The notes under the pieces: model-generated | Seen by the model: only the letters and a program-made list of their open reading frames with translations | Told to the model about the DNA's origin: nothing | Databases searched by the model: none | NCBI GenBank assembly: GCA_963920665.1 | Contig: OY987269.1 | Location: forward strand, 16,432,501 to 16,496,500 | DNA: 64,000 nucleotides | Direction: 5' to 3' | Origin: Straminergon stramineum | Lineage: Eukaryota > Streptophyta > Bryopsida > Hypnales > Calliergonaceae | Program-made: the position numbers and the translations under genes | Part shown: positions 35,171 through 46,332 of the stretch, piece by piece | Position numbering within the stretch: the stretch's first letter is position 1 | Layout: every line of letters begins with the position of its first letter

Positions 35171-35894
35171 AAAAAAACCATGGACCTTCTCCATCTATGC
35201 CACTCCAAAAGTAATGTACTTCTATTTTTTAGGATAGATAAAATGACAAACACATGTGAGTTGCTTTTCATTATATGTCGTAAAAAATTTTGAACTCCTA
35301 AACCTTGTACTTGTAAGATAAAAACCATTCAAAGTGTCATTTCCTAACTTTTTAATCTTCAATAAATTGAATATTCATTCACCCCTTCAAATGTGTTTTA
35401 AATCCCCTTGATGTATCAAGGGGAGGACTATATTGAAATTCCTATGTTGGAGGATGGAAAATGAAATGATGAGGAGAAGGGCTTCCCCAAGTCTTCATTT
35501 CGTAAACCACTTCTTATGTAGATAAAAAGATTTCTTCTTCATGCATCCCATAGTGTTAGTATTTTTTTTGCACATGGTTTCCCCCAAAAGGGAAGGTCTC
35601 CTCTCAATGTACTCCCTCCAAAAATCAAAATAGGAAATGGTCACGTTGAATTTGACATGACCACAAGGATGGATGAAGGAGAAATGAAATGTTAGGAAAA
35701 AGGGCTTTTCCAAATCTCTACTTCCAAAACCAATTTGCTTTCTTTATTACTTAATTAACTTTTGATTACTTAGTATTGAATGCCTCAGTTTTAGGATTTT
35801 CTGGAGTTATTCCTCAGAAAAGGGGGGAGCAGTACTTGAAAAGTTTGAACACCTTCCCTCCACTTTGTAAGGGGGGAAAATGAAACTCATGTTA

Positions 35895-36180
35895 TTTGGC
35901 ACCCTTAACCCGCAATCGCCCCATCACCCACAGTCGCCCAAGAAATGACCTGTGGTCGCTCCCCTAAGCCTCCTTGTACCCACACTTGCCTCCCCTAGAC
36001 CCGCACTTGCCCCCTTAGACCCGTAGTCTCCCCCTTGTACCTGCACTTACCCCCCCGAGACCCGCACTCGCCCCCCTAGACCTGTAGTCGCATTGGATTG
36101 AACCCGTAGTCGCCCTCATTTTGGGACCCGCGGTCGCCCCACCTTACCTGCACACACCCCACCCATAGTCGCCCATGGTG
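35895..36180. repeat. second patch of the C-rich minisatellite
   Basis: Units such as CCCCCTAGACCCGCACTTGC and GACCCGTAGTCGCC recur irregularly, with the same AGTCGCCC core as at 33595. The patch is separated from the main array by about 960 bp of AT-rich DNA, so it is probably one array split by an insertion or by decay. Confidence 0.75.
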
Positions 36181-37060
36181 ACGTGGTGGAGGCTTTCCAC
36201 GTCATTGTTGACAACCCGCCACGTAAGATTAAATTTTTGGCTACCCTGCCCGAAAATTTCAAACCCTAATTCCATACTCATCAAATTTGTCTCGTATATG
36301 CGACACTTGTCTTTTACAACATGCGGCATCAGACGAACAACTCGACACCCAAACCCCAAAACACATTCGATAGAACAATCCTTCAACTAGATCATATCTG
36401 ATCTTGGCAATCAAGATGTGCAACTAGAATCTATTTTATCTTAGAGAAAAATGCAAGAGCTCATTATTTACCATCATGTGATTAAATTTGAATTTTTGAA
36501 TTTATAGTTGGAATCTAAGAGCCTAAATTAGCAAGGAGAAATCTCAATACTCAACACAAACAACAAGAATGATAATCTTCTATTGAACCTCATGAAGAAT
36601 AGGGCCAATTGTACCTAACTTTGAACCCTTTTGAAAATCAACTCCTAAAGTTTCTTACCTAAGATACATTACAAAGGTTTCTTTAGTTTATTAAATTTGG
36701 ATTTAAAACTCATTAGTGCTTTTGAAATTTGGATGGAAATTTTGGAAGGATAGAAATGTAACACATGTCTCGATGAGAATGTGACAATAGGTTGTGACAA
36801 CACACACCTCATACATAGATATACATAAAACATCAAAATTTTGGCAACACTGGGAAGGGCCATAAATAGGTTACTATGCAAAAATACATCCTAATAAATA
36901 ACTAAACATTGTTACTATTATCAAATTACCTATTTTTTATTGGATCTACTTGGAAATCAAAAGACAATTTCAAATTCTTTTCTTATATACTTTTTGGATA
37001 CTATGAATAATGTTTGAATTTTCAATATGCTGAAAATAGGTATACTTATAATCGACCTAG
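36181..37060. other. intergenic up to the gypsy element
   Basis: Open frames on both strands at 36144-36390 overlap each other and have no recognisable domain. The rest is AT-rich with no feature seen. The last five bases, CCTAG (37056-37060), are the left target duplication of the gypsy element. Confidence 0.5.
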
Positions 37061-37220
37061 TGTCATGGTTTGTTAATCTCCTGGTTTGATGCCCCATTTG
37101 AGTCGAACTATTGAACAACATACAATCCCAATTTACGCATGGAGTTCAAATACAAACCATGGAGAACTCCACATCCAACTCACAAGCAACCATCACGAAC
37201 ACACAACCGTTGCATTGAAA

Positions 37221-37264
<44 letters not shown>

Positions 37265-37388
37265 TACAAAATAACGCGTGAGGGACAAAACCTCCTCTGT
37301 GGTTCGTAAAGGAGAAGGACTACTAACCCTAACTGTCGTAAACTTGTACCCGCCTCTCAAGTCTAGTTGTACAAACTAGTTTGTAACA
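37061..37388 (-). repeat. gypsy 3' LTR
   Basis: The 328-bp repeat matches 44853-45155. It carries an expanded CT microsatellite (37224-37260) where the other LTR has only a few CT units. The adjoining CCCCCCTCAAAG just inside (37392-37403) is the purine-rich priming tract read on the plus strand, which places this as the 3' LTR of a minus-strand element. Confidence 0.92.
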
Positions 37389-37852
37389 TTATCCCCCCTC
37401 AAAGTCAAGTTCCAATGATAGCTTGATCTTGGAGCTTGGAGATGGAGTCTATGGAATTCCCCAACTACATCAAGCGCATTTTCTAAGTTCACAACTAGCT
37501 CCCAAGAATTCTCCTCCGGCATGTAACCCTCCCATGAAACCAAATATTGAAGTTTTCTCCAATGACCAAAGAATCTTGAATCAAGGACTTCATGAACCTT
37601 CCATTCAATGTCCCCATTAGAAGTGACAATTGGAGGAGGTGGTATTCTACGTCGACCAATGATAGTATCCGGGTGGTATCTTTCAAGAATAAACACATGG
37701 AATATGTCATGGATGCGGAGTGTCCTTGGAAGCTTTAAACGGTAAACCAAATTTGAGAGTTTAGATATTATTGAAAAGGGCCCCAAGAATTTAGGGTCTA
37801 GCTTCCTAGATGGTGCAATTGTGGCAATATGTTCATTCCAAAGAAGGACCAT
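37376..37852 (-). pseudogene. gypsy integrase C-terminus and chromodomain
   Basis: This 158-codon open stretch has the integrase GPF motif (KFLGPFSIISKL, residues ~20-31). A chromodomain follows at residues ~83-138, containing YLVSWEGY and ENSWELVVNL. Chromodomains let these elements target modified chromatin. It is separated from the integrase core at 38005 by a break. Confidence 0.85.
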
Positions 37853-38004
37853 GTCTCTGATTTGGAAAGTTAGTTGTAATGTTACTCCTTAATCATAGCT
37901 ATATTTGGCTTGTTCCCCTGCCACTACAATCATAGTCTTTAATTCGTCATGAACTTCTTGCAAGTGTCGAATTCTATCCTTTGCCGTTGGAACGGTGAAT
38001 GTGG

Positions 38005-38703
38005 TCAGGTTGAAAATAGTAATGCTGGATGGTAATCGTACATGGCGTAGAACAACGAAAATCTTGTTGCAACATGAGAAGCATTATTGTAGGCAAATTC
38101 GGCAAGGGGAAGAAGGTCCACCCAATCATCTTGACTTTTTGTTGTGAACAACCACAAAAATTGCTCGAGAACTTGGTTTACCCTCTCAGTTTGCTCGTTT
38201 GCTTGAACATGAAATGCAGTTGTTGGAAATGGTTGAATCCTAAGAAGTTTGCATAATGTTTGCATGAATTTTGATATGAAAATGGAGCCCCAATCCGATA
38301 TTACCTCCTCCAGTGTTCCATGATATTTCCAGACATTATGCAAATATAATGAAGTAGTTTCCTTAGCATTACTTGTTTCCTTTGTGGGTTTAAAATGGCC
38401 TAGCTTGGTGTTCTTGTCGACTACTACCATGACTGAGTTATAGCCTTTTCTAATTGGTAGCTTAATGATAAAATATGTAGAGATCCGCTTCCATGGTGTG
38501 TGTGCGGTTGGGATCAATTGCATTAAACTATAACAAGTATGATGAGTAGGTTTTGATCGTTGATAGATATCACACCCATCCACATAGCGATTAACGTAAT
38601 GGCGGAGGGTAGGCCAATAGAAAATTAACTCCAAGGTCTTTGATTGTCCCTGGTGCCCGGCTACGGGAGCATTGTGCCTAGACCACAAAATTTGACCCCA
38701 CAA
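38005..38703 (-). pseudogene. gypsy integrase core
   Basis: A 232-codon open frame covers the zinc-binding N-terminal part (AGHQGQSKTL, then CDIYQRSK, where the second cysteine is replaced by Tyr) and the catalytic core. Of the DDE triad, the first Asp position reads STYFI, so it is lost. The second is present (VISDWG) and the Glu lies in NEQTERVNQ. The protein is therefore predicted inactive. Confidence 0.88.
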
Positions 38704-39229
38704 CTCCTCATCATCTAGGACATATATTATATCTTAGAAACTTAGTATTCCATCAATAAAAGTATAGTCTTAGAGTTTGTGGTGAATGTCCATTGGGACT
38801 CTTCATGGCTCTTTTGTAAAAAATATAAGTATTGGTTCCAAAGTGACATCCTCTTGAGTGGACACCTGTAGGCATTAAAAAATGTGACCATCGGTCCGTA
38901 CTCACTCACAAGACTCAAGCGCTGCCATTCTTAAAAGTGGTCGTTGTCTTTGATTTTTCCCTCTATGAGATCTACTCGTCTTAAAAGACTGCATTTGCCC
39001 TTCTATTTAATGAACTCGACCGATGTTGAATATTGAAATGAAATGTCGATAAAAATTCAAACCATCTCACCTGTCGTCAATTTAATTGCTTAGTAGTAAG
39101 GAAAAATTCCAAGTTTTTATGGTCTAAAATTACGTGGATCTCATGTGGAGATCCCTCTAAATAAACCTGCCAATCTTAAAAGACTAATACCACACTCAAA
39201 AGCTCTTTGTCCTAAATATCATAGTTTTG

Positions 39230-39646
39230 TTACACTAACGACATTTTGGAACTACAAAATGCACAAGGATGTAAATACCCATCCTCTTGATATTGTGAAT
39301 GAATCCCACCCATGGCTATGTCGGAAGCATCAGTTTCCACTAAAAATGGCCAATCAAAATTTAGGTGAAGTAATACTAATGCTTGAAGAAATTTGGACCT
39401 GAGCTCTTTGAATGCAAGGTTAGTTTGTGGCACCCATACAAATGGTTGATTCTTTTTTGTTAAATTTGTAAGTGGCATTGCAATCTTTAAGTAGTCACAT
39501 ACAAACCAGCAATAAAAATTAGCAAACCCAAGGAAAGCTTGGACTTCTTTGACCATTTTTGGAATGGGCCATTCTTTAATTGTTTGAACCTTATCTTGGC
39601 ACATCTCAAGGCTTCGTGAGGAAACAATCATTCCTAAAAATTCCAC
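39230..39646 (-). pseudogene. gypsy reverse transcriptase C-terminus and RNase H
   Basis: The frame begins VEFLGMIVS, passes QAFLGFANFY (RT connection region) and enters RNase H with LVETDASDIAMGG. A break separates it from the RT body upstream. Confidence 0.85.
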
Positions 39647-40219
39647 GGATTGCTAATGAAATTCACATTTAGATTCCTTAGCATAAAGCCCATGCTCTTG
39701 TAATCATTGTAGCATCTCTCATACCACTCTTTGATGTTCTTCTAAAGTCTTTGAGAAAATAAGAATGTCATCTAAGCATATTACAACTCAAATATCTAGG
39801 AGATCACTAAAAATATATTGCATATGAGATTGAAATTGAGCCGGGGCATTTGTTAACCCAAAGGGCATAACCAAATATTCAAAGAGACCATACCGATTCT
39901 TGAAAGCTGTCTTAAACTCGTGACCCAACACCATGTGCACACAGTGATAAGCTTGACTTATATTGAGTTTGGTGTATATTGTTGCTTCCACAAACCAATT
40001 TGTGAGCTTCGGAATAAGAGGTAAGGGATAGTGGTTCTTGATTGTGACTTTATTAAGATTTTGATAATTAACACATACTTTGATAGAACCATCCTTCTTC
40101 TGAGCAAATACAATTGGTGCTAAAATCAGAGACTTTGATCTTCGAATCCATCCCTTTCCCAAATTTTCTTCCAAGTATATACGGAGCTCCTCCAACTCCA
40201 TTGGTGACATTGGTCTCAA
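39647..40219 (-). pseudogene. gypsy reverse transcriptase
   Basis: The open part (40219-39788, 143 codons) has KKDGSIKVCVNYQNLN and YLVMPFGLTNAPAQFQ, both standard Ty3/gypsy RT motifs. Just downstream the active-site box reads CLDD (about 39769-39786) after an in-frame stop, followed by DILIFSKTLEEHQ and further stops. The expected first residue of the YxDD-type box is replaced by Cys. Confidence 0.9.
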
Positions 40220-40824
40220 GCTAGTGTTTCATGGCTCTTGCCCTTGAATTTGATTTTCATACTCGACATGTTATGGTTTGGCAATTCATTTGATGCCTCC
40301 TTACTGAAAGCTCCCTACAAGTCGTTATATTCTATCGAAATGGACATATCCATAGATCCTATGGCATCCATTCGACTACTGCATTCTAAAATTTCCAGAG
40401 TGTAGACTTCAGCCTCTTGAGCAAATAGTTAGAAAGCCGTTGTTGATACGAATGAATGCTTAGGTACAGTTAGCTCTGAGAAATTTACATTTTTTTCCTT
40501 TATTATTGTTGGCTTGATGTGCAGCCTTTAGGACCGGAGCTAATTGTGAGTTCGTATTCTCAATCGAGATGCCTGTTAACTTGTTCGCACTCCTCTTTGG
40601 TGGTCTTGGAGCAATCTGCATTAGTTTATGCCTTGTAGCGTTCCTCAAGGGCCCCAACAATTATCATGGCAATAGGAAGAATAAAAGATAACACTCCTTT
40701 TTGACCACCGGATAGTAGAGTCATGGCGAATTAGCCATGGGATGCCCGAGATGCATGGGTATCATCCTATGTTCATGATATCTACTAATAGTATTTCACA
40801 ATGATCACCAATGACCATCTCCAC

Positions 40825-41202
40825 CTAAGCTTCATGCGTGATGAGGCCGGAGTTGATCATCCTTCCGTTGACCACCCTTACTTTTCGTGGCACCAATTTA
40901 GGTTGTAAACAAGCGTGACATTGCGTGGCAAACTTCGGATGCATGAATACTCTTGTTGCACCTGAATCCACTAAAGCCTGGGCTGCAAAGGAATTGACTT
41001 TGGCCTCTAAGGTAAGATAGATCCTTGGATCAAGCATGGCGCACAGATAGAGAGGTCGTGATTCTTCTTTGTGATATTCTTTGTATTTAGAAATATGATT
41101 GGAAAGCAAGGATTTCGTTGGCGAACTTGGCCAAGTTTTCAATTGATCAGCAGCCATGGAGCGCTCATCTCCACTTGTTCCAATCACCTTGCCCCTCAAC
41201 AT
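40825..41202 (-). pseudogene. gypsy protease
   Basis: A 125-codon frame contains the retropepsin active site ALVDSGATRVF near residue 81 and downstream PRKVRVVNG. It lies between the gag zinc knuckle and RT, as in Ty3/gypsy elements. Confidence 0.8.
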
Positions 41203-41255
41203 TGATGCAATGACACTCTGAATCGTGCATGGACCTAGGTACTGAACTTTTATGC

Positions 41256-41863
41256 TCAGTTCCGGGCTCTACATTTTCCCAAAGGTGTAAACTTTGCAGT
41301 GGCTTTCAATAGAGGCCACAAAGGATTTGTGTGACATTTTGCTCTCATGTGGCCTAATTCCCTACAACCCCAACATCGGCCTTCACACTGGTATTCAAGT
41401 CTTTCTACGACCATTTTAGCTAATGCGGTGGTGGTATGAACCACTCCAAGCTCCATCCGCATCAGCCCAGAGGTTTCTGGATTTACTGGAAACCTACCAG
41501 CTACATCATGGGAGAAATTAGTCAAAACCTTAATATTGGAGGAATTCGATGGTAACTACCGATTTTGACTCTGGCCCCACAACCTTTCGTCTATTTGTGA
41601 TGCCATCATCATCCAATTGTGAAGTCAATGCAGTTGAGTCTCTGCTACAGCCACCGAGTCCAAAATGTCATTTTTAAGCCCACCCTGAAATCATGCCATG
41701 AGATTGGATTCATTCCAATCGACATGTGCTGCGTACTCATTAAAGGTGGAGATATATATTGCCATTGAGCTCGTTTGCCAAAGTCTCCCAAGGCAATCCT
41801 CAGTGTTACCTCTACAGTCGAAATCACTATAAACGCTAATAACTGTCTCCCAAAATGCGTCAT
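41256..41863 (-). pseudogene. gypsy gag remnant with CCHC zinc knuckle
   Basis: In the 89-codon frame 41525-41256 the CWGCRELGHMRAKC motif (residues 51-64) is a complete CX2CX4HX4C knuckle for RNA binding. Upstream gag sequence to about 42489 is broken by stops. A 72-codon frame at 41863-41645 may include gag sequence, but the frame is uncertain. Confidence 0.75.
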
Positions 41864-43833
41864 AATTCACTAATAAATCATGCTCACATCCCTCATCGAG
41901 AGCCTAGAGGAGGGGCATTGCTTAATTCTGCACACACCCCCAATCATGTATAACAACTCATATGCTACTTTGTCTACATCAGAGTTGTAGGTTCATGGCT
42001 TACCGCGGGACACTAAATACAATTGTGTGAACCAATGGTACACATTGTTGCCTTTTCTTCTAGGAAAATCTTTCTGGTTTTTCCACTTTCGATTATTTGC
42101 TCCTATATCCCATCTTGTAACTTAGCTCCACCTCTCGCTACATCTAGTCAGCTTCACTATTGAAGATTAGAGAAGGCCCTCGTCGTCACCCTATCCTTGC
42201 TTCCTTCGTAATACGTTGCACAAGGTGGGGAATCGCAGCCTGCATCACAGTTTGAACTTGCTAGCTACTAGATGAAGGCTGCCCATTCCAACCCAACCCC
42301 CTCCGGTGTCACAACGCTCCGTGGCTTCACCTTCAACCGTTCCTACTCCATCGCAGCCCATTAGTCTCGGACCCTGAACATACTCAAATATAGAGGACTC
42401 CCTACAAGCCCAATCAGGGAACCCCGAGCAATTGACTAGGAGAATAATTGAACATGATTGCTAATACTCCGGATCAAAACTTAGTCATTCACTACTAGAA
42501 AATGACGTCAAAATCAACAAAAAAATAATAGTTTTTTGTTAACGTGGGTACTATATTGTCCATTTTCACAAACTTTTGTTGATTTTGCACATCTCAATGA
42601 AATGGTTAAATTATTTTTGTTGATTTGAATAGTAAAATAACCAAATCAACAAAAATTTGTTGAATCTTGTAGAATCTTTTGGAATCTTTTGGAATCTCCT
42701 AGAATCTTATGAAAAATAGGAATACAAAATTCTAATTCTATTCAAATTTATGTAGAATATTTTTTGATTTTAATCCCTAAAGGACCAAACTGCATTTTTT
42801 GGCAACTTAGTGGTTTCAAGCAACTCATTATGAAAGGATTTTTTTTTCCCTTAGAATTTGTATACAACATGTGCCCAAGAGGTAGCTTTAAGTCACAACA
42901 ACTTTCATAACTTTTGACAACATGATAAAAAAGTTATTGCATGATATGCAATTTTCATTGATCATTGGGCAATTCAAAAAATTCTTAAAAAAACACTTTT
43001 TTCAAAAATAAAAATTTGAAATAGATATTTTCAATTTATGTATAGATGGAAAGCTTTGGATCATTCCATCTTGATTAGTGAAATGAAAGTTTTGAGGAGT
43101 TTTGGTTTGCAGGTAGTTATAGAATCTTCACTCTAAAATAAACTTTGAAGTCCTTTATTTAACTTTATTTTTATTTTTTTTGAAGAAAATAAAATCATAG
43201 GATGCAAATTATTTATTGCAACATTAAAGCATTGGGATTGGCATTTTTCAATTCCATAATTAAATTCTTAATTTTCTTTGTATTCAAGTTTTCAATTTTG
43301 TAGTAATGAAATTTGAACAATTCCAAATTCAAATTGAATTGTTGAATAGAATTATTCAAATTTGAAGTTTTTAACACCTATAATTCTTACATATGTTGAG
43401 ACCTAACCCCATTTTTTCTAAATATGAGAATTCAAAAGTAGGCTAGAATCTTCACATATATTTATTTTTTCAATGAATTCAATCATAGGATCTAACTTGT
43501 ATATAATTAGCTTTGTATAGTATACCCTTCCAAAATTGTAAGAGAAGAAACTTCATCATTTGTCACATTATAATGCATGCTTGGATTTCAAAAATAGTTT
43601 TAACTTGTGCCAAATGGTTAGATTTCATCATTGAAATCATTTATTAAAAATAAATAAAAATAAAACCTTTCTTGTTCTTTTAATTTATAAGAATTTCAAA
43701 TAAATTTTCATCATTTGGTTTACATTCCAAAATGTCTGAATCTTGATATAAATCATGATGGTTGGAATTCTAGAATTTCTTTTTAATTTAATCATGAACA
43801 ATTCAATGATTATTAAAATTAGTAGACTTTAAT

Positions 43834-44152
43834 GGCCGTTTTGACATAGTAAAATAACTTTTTCCAAAATACTTAAAATTTTGAAAAGTAGGAAAATGAA
43901 GTTAAGTTTCACCTCCAAAAATTCTTTTGCAATTTTGAGTCTTCAATCAAAAGTTATGGACAAAATTCAAAGAGGAGTTGGAAGGAATAATTTTTTGACA
44001 TTTCAAACATCCTCTCTAAATTTTGTTCATAACTTTTGACTAAAGATTCCAAATTGCAAACGGATTTTTTCCAGTAGAATTTAACTTTATTTTACAACTT
44101 CTCTTAGTTCCAAGTTTTTTGAAAAAAGTTATTTTACTATGCCAAAACGGTC
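43834..44152. mobile_element. 319-bp fold-back MITE nested in the CACTA element
   Basis: The left end GGCCGTTTTGACATAGTAAA and the right end, read in reverse complement as GACCGTTTTGGCATAGTAAA, match. The homology continues almost to the centre, including CAAAAGTTATGGACAAAATT against its inverted partner, so the whole element can fold into one hairpin. No clear target duplication is seen. It could be an insertion into the CACTA element or part of its original cargo. Confidence 0.8.
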
Positions 44153-44249
44153 ACCGAAGTTGGCTGAAATTACAAACCCAAAAAAAAGACAATTGAGAAA
44201 TGAACTAAATAATTTGTTTTTCCCATTATGGTCACTTGACTTTTTTGCT

Positions 44250-44303
44250 TGGTGCAATGGATGGGCCCCTTGGATCTCAACCATGAGGTCCAAGGTTCAA
44301 ACC
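44250..44303 (+). repeat. tRNA/SINE-like pol III promoter boxes
   Basis: TGGTGCAATGG (44250-44260) resembles box A and GGTTCAAACC (44294-44303) box B. Their 34-bp separation is tRNA-like. The intervening GGATGGGCCCCTTGGATCTC...GAGGTCCAA has the feel of a plant tRNA-derived SINE head. No clover-leaf with acceptor stem was found, so it is not called a tRNA gene. Confidence 0.5.
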
Positions 44304-44342
44304 TTGTTGGTGCCTGCCCGCCCAAGTGGCGGGCTTGCTTAA

Positions 44343-44432
44343 TTGGCACTACCCTGTTGGCGGGCAGCTGAGTTGGCGCTACCCCATTGGCGGGCAACTG
44401 AGTTGGGGCTACCCCATCAATGGGCAACCAAA
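44343..44432 (+). repeat. three 30-bp tandem units inside the CACTA element
   Basis: TTGGC(A/G)CTACCC-type units start at 44343, 44373 and 44403. GC content is much higher than in the rest of the element. In one frame they give a 10-residue repeat (ALPCWRAAEL, ALPHWRATEL, GLPHQWATKF), probably without coding meaning. They could be captured host sequence. Confidence 0.75.
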
Positions 44433-44852
44433 TTTTTTAATTTGCTTGCTTTTGCTATGTGTCAGTTTCTCATTGGCCAATCACTGAAGGTTTTTTATTT
44501 TTATTTTTATTTAGTTGTCCAAATCAACAAAAAAATTAACAAAAAAATTAACAACTTTTTGTTAAGTAGTATCCAAATCAACACGTCGAAATCAACAAAA
44601 AAAATCAACAATTTTTTGTTGATTTGGGTTTTTTTTTTTTCTACTAGTGATTCCAGAATCCTAATCCAAACCGGTGCAATCTACTCCAATGCAATTGACT
44701 CTCAAACCAAGTGCACAACTACCTCCAAATAGTAGACCCAATAGACTAACAAGTTGGACCCATCTAGACCATGAAGTATAAGCAACTTCTGGAGATCTAG
44801 CCTACCTCAAAAATTGCAAATAGAGCATAAACCAATTAATGACACATTATTA

Positions 44853-45155
44853 TGTCATAGTTCACTAATCTCTTGGTTAATGCCCCATTTGAGTCAAACT
44901 TCTAAACGACATACAATCCCAATTTACGCATGGAGTTCAAATACAAACCACGGAGAACTCCACATCCAACTTACAAGCAACCATCACGAACTCACAAGCG
45001 TTGCATTGAAACCACTCTCTCTCATATTACAAAATAATGCGTGAGGGACAAAACCTCCTCCATGGTTCTTGAAGGAAAGAGAAGGACTAATAACCCTAAC
45101 CGTCGTAAACTCGTACCTGCCTCTCAAGTCCAATTGTACGAACTAGTTCGTAACA
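44853..45155 (-). repeat. gypsy 5' LTR
   Basis: This 303-bp copy of the LTR at 37061 starts TGTCATAG and ends TAACA, followed by the CCTAG target duplication. The two LTRs differ by scattered substitutions plus the CT microsatellite length, so the insertion is not recent. Confidence 0.92.
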
Positions 45156-45160
45156 CCTAG

Positions 45161-46090
45161 GCTCCCAAGAATAGAGACTATACAAATTGGTAAGAATATA
45201 TAGGGGTCAATTTTGGAAAGGGATAACCAACTAACCATTTACTATATGATTTGAAATTTTGGAGAGTTTTGCTTCTTGAAATGTGTTTTGATAAACTTTA
45301 CTCGAAAGATCAACACTTGAGCTATTGTAGATCAAAAAGGCCAAATTTGGTTTAGACAGGCAAAGCAAATTATTCAACATGCTATAGAACTGAGCTGAGC
45401 ATGCATTTTCTATAGAATTGAATATTATTAAGATGGTTGTAAGCAAAAATTCTTAACTTTTTCCTTGATTTGTCACTACGCAAACATTGTTCCCATCAAC
45501 TAGCAAAATCAAAATAGAAAAATTCTTGATTCATCTCAACCAATTTAGAAACCATATATTTCTTTGTTAAATAGAATTGGCATTTAATTCAAGTCATTTC
45601 ATATCATTTAAATCTTCTTTGAGTTAATTATGAGTTTTGAAATTAGAATCACACAAGGCTCTATTGGCAACCACCTCCTAATATGTTCATTTTGAGTAAT
45701 GGACAAATGCAATTTCATACATTGAAGAAAGAAATATATAATTATATATTAGAAAATGCTTTTAAATCATGGATGCTTTTTTACCTCAAAACCTAACGTG
45801 TAGTTAGCTCAAAGCATTTGTAATTGACACCACTAAATAGCCTAACAAATATAAAATTAACTTTTGATTTTTATGGAATTATAGCCATTTGGTTTCTAAA
45901 ATTTATATTGAACTGTTGATTATTAGGCACCAAAAAAAACAATATTTTCTGGCCCTTGAAATTTTTTAAATATTTAGGAATGCTAGGAATTCAAGAAAGA
46001 ATTTGAAATATGTAAAGGCTACTTGAATGAAAATTTTATCTTCAATTCAAACCAAATTCAAGTCTATCGCAAATGATGTTCTTATAAGAG
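45161..46090. other. intergenic, no gene seen
   Basis: AT-rich sequence with one short minus-strand frame (45231-45446) lacking any recognisable domain. Confidence 0.5.
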
Positions 46091-46332
46091 GGTTGCTACT
46101 ATGTGAGCATAGGAGTGTGAGCCCATGAGCCTATAATACTACACACCTATGTTATAGGTGTATATATCATAAAATCCATCTATGATTATAGGGTATATAT
46201 GTTACAAATACCCATATTATAGGTGTTTATGATACATACACCTTCTATAGTGAGTGGTATCTATATTGTAGGTACTTATAATGTAGGCTCAATGCTCACA
46301 AGCTCGCATTCTTGGGCTCACATACTAGCACC
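46091..46332. mobile_element. MITE-like element with internal tandem repeat (dispersed element, copy 3)
   Basis: The ends GGTTGCTACTATGTGAGC (46091-46108) and GCTCACATACTAGCACC (46316-46332) are imperfect inverted repeats. The interior has diverged TATAGGTGTTTATGATAC-type units related, in reverse, to the ~50-bp tandem repeat at 6785-7240 and to 280-520. This suggests one transposable family whose interior is a short tandem repeat. Confidence 0.6.

Larger units (their letters stand above)
42490..44649. mobile_element. non-autonomous CACTA (En/Spm-type) element nested in the gypsy element
   Basis: The ends are CACTACTAGAAAA (42490) and TTTTTCTACTAGTG (ending 44649), with ATT on both outer sides (42487-42489 and 44650-44652). 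Both the ends and the 3-bp target duplication are hallmarks of the CACTA superfamily. Subterminal regions carry many AAATCAACAAAAA / TTTTTGTTGATTT words, as transposase-binding repeats do. No transposase frame exists in the 2.16 kb, so movement needed a helper. It interrupts the region between gag and the 5' LTR of the gypsy element, so it inserted later. Confidence 0.92.
37061..45155 (-). mobile_element. Ty3/gypsy LTR retrotransposon (chromovirus), decayed, with nested CACTA insertion
   Basis: The element is bounded by two LTRs (37061-37388 and 44853-45155) that begin TGTCAT and end TAACA. It is flanked on both sides by CCTAG (37056-37060 and 45156-45160), a perfect 5-bp target duplication. 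The minus-strand domain order is gag zinc knuckle, protease, reverse transcriptase, RNase H, integrase with a GPF motif, and chromodomain. This order is diagnostic of Ty3/gypsy chromoviruses. Stops and frameshifts break every domain, so it is not autonomous. Without the 2,160-bp CACTA insertion (42490-44649) the element would be about 5.9 kb, a normal size. No convincing tRNA primer site is visible after the 5' LTR. Confidence 0.93.

Noticed and set aside
37224..37260. CT microsatellite as an independent regulatory feature
   Set aside because: It lies within an LTR and is an expansion of a short CT run present in the sister LTR.
44250..44303. A tRNA gene
   Set aside because: Box A and B words are present, but no acceptor-stem pairing or complete clover-leaf could be found; treated as SINE-like.
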